Assembly: GCA_905233335.1 (NCBI GenBank)
Contig: CAJOED010000019.1
Location: 1 to 12,722, forward strand
DNA length: 12,722 bases
Direction: 5' to 3'
DNA from: an uncultured Synergistales bacterium
GTDB lineage: Bacteria; Synergistota; Synergistia; Synergistales; Aminobacteriaceae
Below, one piece after another: positions 5,612 through 11,940 of this stretch. The notes under the pieces were generated by a model. That model saw nothing but the letters and a program-made list of their open reading frames with translations, was not told the DNA's origin and made no database searches. Each line of letters starts with the position of its first letter. Position 1 is the stretch's first letter. The position numbers and the translations under genes are program-made.

Positions 5612-7690
5612 CTATGCAAGCACGCTCAAATCTCCGGCTTCCTTCATGAGAGCATTACACTTCTGCAGCAGTGCCAGCCTGTTAGCGCGAACTTTCTCGT
5701 CCTTGTCCATGACCATAACGTCCGCAAAGAACTTACTGATGACCGGCGACAACTCCGCAAGCATTTTCGTGAGCTTCTCCCAGTCCCAAGCATGAACAGC
5801 ATCACGCACGGGAGCCTCAAGCCTTCTGACCTCCGCAAAAAGTTCACGTTCAGCGTCTACAGTCATTAGTGCCTCGTCAAGTTCACCCATTGCTGTATCT
5901 TTTGCGTTTTTCGTGAGGAAGTTCCGCACACGTACGGCAGAATTTGCCAGCGCACCGAACCAGTCTTCACCCTTCACTGTGTCGAGTGTCTCAATGAGCC
6001 GCAAAGCCTGATAGGGGACATTGCCCGCAACACCAACGCCCAAAGTTACGAGTTCATGAGTGAAGCCGCGTTCTTTGAGCTGTATGATGAGCCTCTGCTT
6101 CACGAAATCGAATATTCTTGCTTGCGTTCCCTCGTCGACCTCGTTAATTCTGCACGCCTCATTCAGTGCTCCGATAACGTCAAAATCATATTTCCGCGCA
6201 AAAAGTATCTCGTTGATACACCTAGCCGCACGCCTCAAAGCATAAGGATCCTGCGAGCCGGTCGGTTCAAGCCCTACTTTATGACATGCCGTGATGATGT
6301 GCAGACGTTCAGCAATACCCAGCACCGCGCCGACATCGTCAGTGGGTGTTCTGTCAGAAGCATTCTGCGGCAAATACTGTTCGTGAATGGCCAGCGCAAC
6401 ACGCGGATCTTCGCCGGAACATTTTGCGTACTCACGACCCATTACCCCCTGCAGTTCGGGGAACTCGAACACCATCGACGTAACCAAGTCTGCCTTTGAG
6501 AGATACGCGGCACGGTCAACGAGTGAGGATATATCGTTCATGCCGTAGCGTTCACACAGCCACAGCGCAAGTTTTCGGGTCAGCATGACTTTGTCGTATA
6601 TACTGCCGAGCTTCTCCTGATACGTTACGGATTTCAGGCGATCAACGTATGACGCAAGATGTATCTTCCTGTCCTCGTCCCAGAAAAACGCAGCGTCCTC
6701 AAGACGTGCACGGAGCACCCGTTCATTTCCCTCACGAATGACGCTCATATCGGCAACAAGATTATTGCTCACACCTACAAAGTAATTTGCGAGCTTTCCT
6801 CCCTTGTCCCTGTTACGTACAGCAAGATACTTCTGGTTTTTCTTCATTGAGGTAGTCAGTACTTCTTCAGGAATATCGAGATATTTTTTGTCGAAACTCC
6901 CGATGAACGGCACGGGGTATTCTACAAGGTACAAATTCTCGTTGAGTATATCCTCGTCCATTTCCACCTCAAGATTGCCCTCAAAGTCTTTCTGTAGGCT
7001 CGCTATTGATGTCTTCATTTTCTGCAGGCGTTTTTCCTGGTCAAGTATTACGTTGTTGTCGTAAAGTACATCAAGAAACTCCGCCGCATTCTCTATCTCT
7101 ATGACCCTATGACCCATAAACCTGTGGCCGCTGGTCTTTCTTCCGCTCTCAACATTGCCGTACTTGAAGGGAATAATCTCCGAGTCCGCAAGCGCAACAA
7201 TCCACCGAATAGGACGAGCAAACCTCACGCCGGAATTGTCCCAGTACATATTTTTCGGGAACGTCAAGCCTGCAATAAGTCCGGGCATAATTTCGGGTAA
7301 CACATCAAGAGTTTTTCTGCTCTCCTGCCTGATTTCTGCCGCAACATACTTCACGCCGTTAATCTCTGTTTCTTTGAGGTCGTTCACGCTGATGTTATGA
7401 CTTTTCGCGAAACCTAGTGCCGCGCGTGTCGGTTCTCCGTTGTCGTCGTAAGCTGTTTTGAGGGGAGGACCTTTCAGCATCTCAACGAGTGCGCTCTGCT
7501 CATCACTGACACCGTGAACTATCAGCACAAGCCGTCGGGGTGTCGCGTAAGTTTTCGTGTCGCGGAACTCTATGCGGCTGTCAGCGAATGCCTGTTCTGC
7601 GTTGTTCTTCAGTGAACTCAATGCGCCCGCTATGAATCGTGAAGGTATCTCTTCAGTGCCTATTTCAAGTAGTACGTTCTTTATTGTCAT
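5612..7690 (-). CDS. glyS: Glycine--tRNA ligase beta subunit
   Basis: Beta chain of the tetrameric (alpha2-beta2) glycyl-tRNA synthetase. The beta chain contributes tRNA recognition, while the alpha chain (glyQ) holds most of the amino-acid activation site. The N-terminus MTIKNVLLEIGTEEIPSRF is the family hallmark. PRRLVL, RFARPIRWIVAL and SGHRFMGHR segments, an HD-like central region, QDPYALRRAA and a C-terminal anticodon-binding region with DKVMVMDKD-type sequence (here DVMVMDKDEKVRANRLALL) follow. I prefer the start at 7690 (692 residues) over the ATG two codons upstream (7696). The GGGGG ribosome site (7703-7699) is 8 bases from 7690 but only 2 from 7696. The length is normal. It is preceded by an unusual mini-ORF at 7846-7703 that duplicates its own 5' end, and it ends at the terminator at 5591-5563. 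Confidence 0.97.
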   Translation of the reverse strand: MTIKNVLLEIGTEEIPSRFIAGALSSLKNNAEQAFADSRIEFRDTKTYATPRRLVLIVHGVSDEQSALVEMLKGPPLKTAYDDNGEPTRAALGFAKSHNISVNDLKETEINGVKYVAAEIRQESRKTLDVLPEIMPGLIAGLTFPKNMYWDNSGVRFARPIRWIVALADSEIIPFKYGNVESGRKTSGHRFMGHRVIEIENAAEFLDVLYDNNVILDQEKRLQKMKTSIASLQKDFEGNLEVEMDEDILNENLYLVEYPVPFIGSFDKKYLDIPEEVLTTSMKKNQKYLAVRNRDKGGKLANYFVGVSNNLVADMSVIREGNERVLRARLEDAAFFWDEDRKIHLASYVDRLKSVTYQEKLGSIYDKVMLTRKLALWLCERYGMNDISSLVDRAAYLSKADLVTSMVFEFPELQGVMGREYAKCSGEDPRVALAIHEQYLPQNASDRTPTDDVGAVLGIAERLHIITACHKVGLEPTGSQDPYALRRAARCINEILFARKYDFDVIGALNEACRINEVDEGTQARIFDFVKQRLIIQLKERGFTHELVTLGVGVAGNVPYQALRLIETLDTVKGEDWFGALANSAVRVRNFLTKNAKDTAMGELDEALMTVDAERELFAEVRRLEAPVRDAVHAWDWEKLTKMLAELSPVISKFFADVMVMDKDEKVRANRLALLQKCNALMKEAGDLSVLA

Positions 7691-7887
7691 TGACATATCC
7701 CCCTATTCATTTCCCGTTGAGAAGGAACTCAAAGCGTCCGGGATAAAGCGCGATGTTGTTCCGATGTCGGACAGTAGATTTTTTGCCGCCGTTGATAGGG
7801 GACTAAAAGCACCGTGAATAAATCGTGATACGTTCTTTATTGTCATGAAAATTTACCCCCTATTCCTCAAAAAATTTTCCCGTTGAG
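7672..7887 (-). repeat. Direct repeat of the glyQ-end / glyS-start junction
   Basis: Two copies of a junction segment of about 50-60 bases occur at about 7887-7829 and 7721-7672 on the minus strand. Each has CTCAACGGGAAA, then a GAATAGGGGG stop/ribosome site, a short spacer, and ATGACAATAAAGAACGTA (the GlyS start). The upstream copy belongs to the real glyQ end; the downstream copy leads into the real glyS. The copies differ by a short gap inside the glyQ tail and in the spacer bases; the segments between them are far more diverged. Confidence 0.75.
7703..7846 (-). CDS. 47-codon chimeric mini-ORF: GlyS N-terminus duplicate fused to a GlyQ-tail copy
   Basis: This small ORF fills the gap between glyQ and glyS. 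It starts with ATG 7846, nine bases after a GGGGG ribosome site (7860-7856) that overlaps the glyQ stop, and ends at TAG 7705-7703. Its first six residues, MTIKNV, are identical to GlyS. SRFIHGAFSPL and, later, SDIGTTSRFIPDALSSF resemble the GlyS region EIGTEEIPSRFIAGALSSL, so the GlyS N-terminal motif occurs twice in degenerate form. It ends Ser-Thr-Gly-Asn-Glu, echoing the GlyQ C-terminus Ser-Thr-Gly-Lys-Phe-Phe-Glu-Glu. The two glyS-type ATGs are 156 bases (52 codons) apart. I read this as a tandem duplication of the glyQ-end/glyS-start junction that has since drifted. It may be a non-functional relic, or a short translated leader that couples glyQ to glyS. There is no recognised functional domain. 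Confidence 0.55.
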   Translation of the reverse strand: MTIKNVSRFIHGAFSPLSTAAKNLLSDIGTTSRFIPDALSSFSTGNE

Positions 7888-8762
7888 TTCGTGAATTTCT
7901 CACTAAGGGGATAATTCATGTCTTCTCTCTGTTTGCGATACGCCTCCGCACACCTGCACGCCAGCGCACGGACTCGCGAAATATACCCGGTACGTTCTGT
8001 TACGCTGATAGCATTTCTTGCGTCGAGGAGGTTGAACGCGTGAGAACTTTTCAGGACGTAATCATACGCAGGAAGCACAAACCCTTTGTCGAGAATGCGC
8101 CCGGCTTCTGCCTCATACATGCTGAACAGCTGAAACAGCATATCCGTATCTGCTATCTCAAAGTTATAGTGCGACTGTTCTATCTCGTTCTGCATGTGAA
8201 CATCACCGTAATTCACATTCCCCGCCCACTGTAAATCGTAAACGTTGTCGACTTTCTGAACATACATTGCTATTCTCTCAAGTCCGTATGTGAGTTCTGC
8301 CGGTACGTTCTCCATGTCGATGCCGCCAAGCTGCTGGAAGTACGTGAACTGCGTAATCTCCATGCCGTCAAGCCATACTTCCCAGCCCAAACCCCATGCA
8401 CCTGTTGAGGGGTTCTCCCAGTCGTCTTCTACAAACCTGATGTCGTGTGCGTCCGGCTCAATTCCCAAGCTCGCGAGGCTCTTGATGTAGAGTTCCTGAA
8501 TGTTTGCGGGCGCGGGCTTGATGATGACCTGATACTGGTAATAGTGCTGCAACCTGTTCGGGTTTTTGCCGTATCGACCGTCAGAAGGGCGGCGGGAAGG
8601 CTCGACGTATGCCACTCTCCACGGCTCCGGGCCAAGTACACGCAGGGCAGTAGCGGGATTCATTGTTCCTGCTCCAACCTCAATATCATATGGCTGTTGG
8701 ATTATGCATCCTTGTCTGCTCCAAAAATTTTGAAGCCTGAAATATATTTCCTGAAAGTTCAA
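7860..8762 (-). CDS. glyQ: Glycine--tRNA ligase alpha subunit (TTG start)
   Basis: Alpha chain of the alpha2-beta2 glycyl-tRNA synthetase, carrying the class II catalytic core that activates glycine with ATP. The 300-residue length is normal. Family segments are clear and in order: FQEIYFRLQNFWSRQGC, QPYDIEVGAGTMNPATALR, LGPEPW, PSRRPSDGRYGKNPNRLQHY, DIRFVEDDWENP, GAWGLGWEVWLDGMEITQF and ELTYGLERIAMY. The start codon is TTG at 8762, placed by the AAGGAG ribosome site about 10 bases upstream; no ATG is available at the conserved N-terminus. The gene begins 19 bases after the peptidase stop, so it is probably co-transcribed with ilvA and the peptidase. Downstream comes the duplicated junction and then glyS. 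Confidence 0.97.
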   Translation of the reverse strand: MNFQEIYFRLQNFWSRQGCIIQQPYDIEVGAGTMNPATALRVLGPEPWRVAYVEPSRRPSDGRYGKNPNRLQHYYQYQVIIKPAPANIQELYIKSLASLGIEPDAHDIRFVEDDWENPSTGAWGLGWEVWLDGMEITQFTYFQQLGGIDMENVPAELTYGLERIAMYVQKVDNVYDLQWAGNVNYGDVHMQNEIEQSHYNFEIADTDMLFQLFSMYEAEAGRILDKGFVLPAYDYVLKSSHAFNLLDARNAISVTERTGYISRVRALACRCAEAYRKQREDMNYPLSEKFTNSTGKFFEE

Positions 8763-8781
8763 GTATTTCTTTCTCCTTCCG

Positions 8782-9954
8782 TTACTTGTTCGATGCTAAA
8801 TGTGCGTTTCCAGAAAGATATGGTATCGGATTCACTTTCGTATTGTCCACTCGTATCTCAAAATGCAGATGCGGCCCCGTTGAACGTCCCGTGCTCCCGA
8901 CGTAGCCGATAATTTCTCCCTGCATAATTCTCTGTCCCGGAATGACCGCTACTCTCTGACAATGCGCATAGAATGAGCGTAAGCCGTTCCCGTGATCCAG
9001 CAGGACAAAATTCCCGTAACCCCTGAAGCCGATTGTCGAATTATTGCCCGTCCTCGCTACAACTCCACTTTTTGCGGCACGTATGGGAGTCCCCGACGGC
9101 ATCGGAATATCAATTCCCTCGTGTCTGTGTTTTCCGCGCCATTTTCCGAAAGGTGATGACACTTTTCCGTCAACAGGCCATAACATTTTGCCGTTCAAGT
9201 TCATGGTGTATATGCTGTTGTTCACGCGGGGTTTCGGTGTGTTGTTGTAGAAAGGAAGGTAGCTCACAAAACTGAAATCACTATTTGCGTCCGACACTGA
9301 AGGTTTGCGGGGTATTGCGTTCTGCGGAAGCTTCACGACCTCTACTTTGTCCCCCGAAATCATGAGCCTCATAGGCCCGTGCGTATCGTCGCCGTTCGGT
9401 GAAAGTATGATTATCGGATCCATAAGGCCTGGGATTTCAGGAGCTTTCTTTTTTGGTTTTGCCGCAAGTATCTTGTCGGGCTTGGCCGGTTTCGCGGTGA
9501 GTTTTGCGGGCTGTGTCTTTTTGGGTGCAGGAGTTACAGCAGCAGGTTCCGGCTTGACTGTTTGCGCGATGACTTCTGCAGGCTGTTCGTTCTTGGGTGC
9601 TGATGGAGGAGTTTTTTCTTTGAGTGCAGGAAGTTCTACGGGCTGGACTTGTGCGGCCTTGCTCACTCTAAGAGGATTAGCATCACTGTATGCTCCCTTG
9701 TTCTGCCATATCGCGAGCATATCACGCTGGGTTACAGGAAGATATATCACTGTTCCGGCTTTCAGGTTTTCCTCGCTGGTATTGTTCGCCCACAAAATAT
9801 CTTTTGCCGTGAAACTGTGCCGGACGCAATAATCATTCAGTGCCTCAATTCCTGCCTTAATATCTTCTGTAAAAGTCATAGTTTCCCATTTGTCCGCGTA
9901 ACTAACAGAACTCAACAACAACAAAAACACTACAGCCGTAAAAAACTTTCGCAA
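8782..9954 (-). CDS. Secreted LysM-like / M23 (LytM) peptidase
   Basis: A probable cell-wall hydrolase or hydrolase activator acting in the periplasm. I place the start at TTG 9954 (390 residues; MRKFFTAVVFLLLL...). The AGGAGG site (9969-9964) is 9 bases from it but directly abuts the GTG at 9963. Residues 1-20 form a signal peptide ending V-S-Y-A. A LysM-like region follows (about 28-75: ALNDYCVRHSFTAKDILWAN and LKAGTVIYLPV), then a Pro/Lys/Ala-rich linker (about 100-165). The C-terminal M23 domain (about 255-385) contains SSPFGKWRGKHRHEGIDIP, with the metal-binding His-x3-Asp, a central YAH and HLHFEI. All M23 metal ligands appear present, so it may be a true zinc endopeptidase and not a degenerate EnvC/NlpD-type activator. 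It sits between ilvA, whose stop overlaps its ribosome site, and glyQ. Pairing with these metabolic genes is probably transcriptional convenience. Confidence 0.88.
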   Translation of the reverse strand: MRKFFTAVVFLLLLSSVSYADKWETMTFTEDIKAGIEALNDYCVRHSFTAKDILWANNTSEENLKAGTVIYLPVTQRDMLAIWQNKGAYSDANPLRVSKAAQVQPVELPALKEKTPPSAPKNEQPAEVIAQTVKPEPAAVTPAPKKTQPAKLTAKPAKPDKILAAKPKKKAPEIPGLMDPIIILSPNGDDTHGPMRLMISGDKVEVVKLPQNAIPRKPSVSDANSDFSFVSYLPFYNNTPKPRVNNSIYTMNLNGKMLWPVDGKVSSPFGKWRGKHRHEGIDIPMPSGTPIRAAKSGVVARTGNNSTIGFRGYGNFVLLDHGNGLRSFYAHCQRVAVIPGQRIMQGEIIGYVGSTGRSTGPHLHFEIRVDNTKVNPIPYLSGNAHLASNK

Positions 9955-9967
9955 TTTTATCACCCTC

Positions 9968-11173
9968 CTATACTCTTTCCGTTACTATTCTGAAACCTGC
10001 CCGGCCAAGTTCCCTGCGAATATCCTCAATCTGTGCATTGTCTCTAGTTTCGAGCGCAAGTTTCAGGAAGCACGACGTTATAGCCATGTTCGTATCGCCG
10101 TGATCGTAGTACACCGAAACAACATTTGCCCCGCATGACGCAATAATTTCGCTGACCTGCTGAAGTTGTCCTGGTTTGTCGACAAGCTCAATAGTGAGAT
10201 TGATGTTGCGACCGGTCATGATGAGTCCGCGAGTGATTACCCGTGATAGTATGTTCACGTCGATATTTCCGCCGGAAACTACACATACAGTTTTGCGTCC
10301 CTCAATGGGAAGTTTATGGAACATTGCCGCCGCAACAGGAACAGCCCCTGCACCTTCAGCGATTAATTTCTGCTTCTCTATGAGTGCAAGAATGGCAGCA
10401 GCAATCTCATCTTCCGACACACAGACGACATCATCAACGTAGCGCGAGATAATCTCGAACGTATTTTCGCCGGGATTCTTGACCGCAATACCGTCCGCAA
10501 ATGTTGATACGCTCTCTAACGTTTTCCGTTCGTGGGCGTGGAACGAGTTGTACATGCTCGCCGCTCCTGCCGCCTGAACTCCGTAGACCTTCACGCTTGG
10601 CCGCAAAGACTTCACCGCAAACGCAACCCCGGAGATTAATCCGCCGCCCCCTATAGGAACTATTACCGCTTCAACGTCCTCAAGCTGATCGAGAATCTCA
10701 AGTCCGATTGTTGCCTGGCCAGCAATAACGTAATCGTCGTCGTACGGGTGTATGAACGTTGCGCCGGTTTCCTCCACCAGCTGTACGGCCCGGTCGTGTG
10801 CGTCATCGTATGCTCCCTTCACGAGTTCGATGTTTGCGCCGAGACGACGGGTGCTCTCTACCTTCATTACGGGTGCGCTGTCGGGCATACATATAGTGGA
10901 GGATATTCCTTTGCGTGTTGATGCCATTGCTACTCCCTGCGCGTGATTTCCCGCCGAACATGCTACTATGCCTTTTGCTTTTTCCTCGTCCGACAACTGC
11001 GAAATTTTGTAGTATGCTCCTCGTAACTTGAAGCTCCCTGTTACCTGTAAATTTTCTGTCTTGAGAAAGAGATTGTGATCCTCGCTCAAATTCGGGGCGG
11101 CTATGAGGTCAGTTTTTCGGGCGCACTCTCTTAACACATAAGCAGCATGGTAAACTTTATCTAATGTAAGCAT
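9968..11173 (-). CDS. ilvA: Threonine ammonia-lyase (threonine dehydratase) with C-terminal ACT domain
   Basis: A PLP-dependent cytoplasmic enzyme that converts L-threonine to 2-oxobutanoate and ammonia, the entry to isoleucine synthesis or, in catabolic forms, to energy from threonine. Start ATG 11173 (401 residues) has GGAAGG 6 bases upstream; the frame is open further upstream but without support. The PLP lysine lies in GSFKLRGAYYK, the substrate-loop motif is SAGNHAQGVA, and the phosphate-binding glycine loop is GGGGLISG. From about residue 322 a single ACT domain (NLTIELVDKPGQLQQVSEII...) suggests allosteric control by an amino acid. This is the shorter, single-ACT form; the two-ACT biosynthetic IlvA of enterobacteria is about 510 residues. 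Whether it is biosynthetic (IlvA) or catabolic (TdcB-like) cannot be decided from the sequence. Its TAG stop overlaps the ribosome site of the M23 gene. Confidence 0.92.
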   Translation of the reverse strand: MLTLDKVYHAAYVLRECARKTDLIAAPNLSEDHNLFLKTENLQVTGSFKLRGAYYKISQLSDEEKAKGIVACSAGNHAQGVAMASTRKGISSTICMPDSAPVMKVESTRRLGANIELVKGAYDDAHDRAVQLVEETGATFIHPYDDDYVIAGQATIGLEILDQLEDVEAVIVPIGGGGLISGVAFAVKSLRPSVKVYGVQAAGAASMYNSFHAHERKTLESVSTFADGIAVKNPGENTFEIISRYVDDVVCVSEDEIAAAILALIEKQKLIAEGAGAVPVAAAMFHKLPIEGRKTVCVVSGGNIDVNILSRVITRGLIMTGRNINLTIELVDKPGQLQQVSEIIASCGANVVSVYYDHGDTNMAITSCFLKLALETRDNAQIEDIRRELGRAGFRIVTERV

Positions 11174-11303
11174 TTCATACCTTCCACAATCATAATAAAT
11201 CACTCTCCACGAAAATAATTTAATAGTATACCGCAAGAATGCCGGAATTTTTGCGATAGAGTAAAATAAAAACGTAAAAATTTTTTCAGGGGGTAACACT
11301 TTC
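11174..11303. promoter_or_regulatory. Divergent AT-rich intergenic region (ilvA and FMN reductase promoters)
   Basis: This 130-base AT-rich gap separates the divergent starts of ilvA (minus) and the FMN reductase remnant (plus). On the minus strand TATACT (11230-11225) is a candidate -10 for the ilvA-glyS group, 52 bases before the start codon, but no good -35 is visible. On the plus strand AGGGGGT (11288-11294) is a good ribosome site 9 bases before ATG 11304. I see no clear operator or riboswitch here. Confidence 0.35.
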
Positions 11304-11908
11304 ATGAAGGTATTATTGATTAACGGCTCACCGAATGAACATGGCTGTACGTTCACGGCACTAAGTGAGGTTGCAGGAGCATTGCAGAAGCGCGGCATCG
11401 GCACAGAAATTTTTTGGGTCGGCAGGAAAGCGATTCAGGGCTGTGCTGCGTGCATGGGCTGTACGAGAATAGGACGGTGCGTCTTCAATGACAGCGTGAA
11501 CGAACTCAACGCACGGACAGAAGAATTTTCTGCGCTCGTTATCGGGGAGGCCCTGCAGGGAGTCTATGCGCGTTTCTCGACAGATTGTTTTTCTCGAGCG
11601 GCGGAAAGTGGGAAGGGAAGCCCGGAGCTTGTGTCGTGTCATGCAGGAGGGGCGGAGCTACGGCAGCGTTCGACCGTCTCAACAAGTACTTCACGATAAT
11701 AAACATGCCTGTGGTGTCGTCGCAGTACTGGAATCAAGTTCACGGGTTCACGCCCGACGATGTGCGAAAGGATCTCGAGGGGATGCAGACGATGAGGACG
11801 CTCGGCGAGAATATGGCGTACATGCTGAAGTGCATTGAGGCAGGGAAAGCGTCGGGAGTTCCTTTGCCGGAGATAGAAGAGACGGTGTATACGCACTTCA
11901 TACGGTGA
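11304..11908 (+). pseudogene. Flavodoxin-fold NADPH-dependent FMN reductase family, frameshifted
   Basis: The first part (11304 to about 11546) encodes MKVLLINGSPNEHGCTFTAL, the phosphate-binding start of the flavodoxin-like reductase family. A cysteine cluster (GCAACMGCTRIGRC) as in iron-sulfur flavoproteins and DSVNELNARTEEFSALVIG follow. After ALVIG the family normally has Ser-Pro-Val-Tyr-Tyr-Ala, then Gly-Pro-Ala-Gly-Ser-Leu. Here only two bases (GA, 11547-11548) remain, and GPAGSLCAFLDRLFFSSGGKW continues in the +1-shifted frame from 11549. That frame runs intact to TGA 11906-11908 and ends in the family-like EETVYTHFIR. A 16-base deletion over the flavin-binding loop fits exactly. The original frame ends at 11699 with nonsense residues. 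An intact gene would be about 206 residues and act in the cytoplasm on flavin and NAD(P)H; its substrate is unknown. An assembly error is the main alternative to true inactivation. Confidence 0.82.
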
Positions 11909-11916
11909 TGTTATGT

Positions 11917-11939
11917 CCGGGAGCTTGCCGGGCTTCCGG
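11917..11939. terminator. Hairpin between convergent genes, possible bidirectional terminator
   Basis: CCGGGAGC (11917-11924) pairs with GCTTCCGG (11932-11939) through 8 bp, one a G-T wobble, with a 7-base loop. It fills the space between the reductase remnant stop (11908) and the methyltransferase stop (11941). Neither strand has a clear T-run after it, so a terminator role is plausible only from position. Confidence 0.35.
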
Positions 11940-11940
11940 G

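Noticed and set aside
9305..9832. 175-codon plus-strand frame opposite the M23 gene
   Set aside because: It is the complement of the Pro/Lys/Ala-rich linker and LysM-like region, without a ribosome site; the minus-strand protein is clearly real.
11174..11404. N-terminal extension of ilvA (77 extra codons)
   Set aside because: The extension has no ribosome site, crosses the divergent intergenic region and overlaps the start of the reductase gene; ATG 11173 has GGAAGG at good spacing and matches the family N-terminus.
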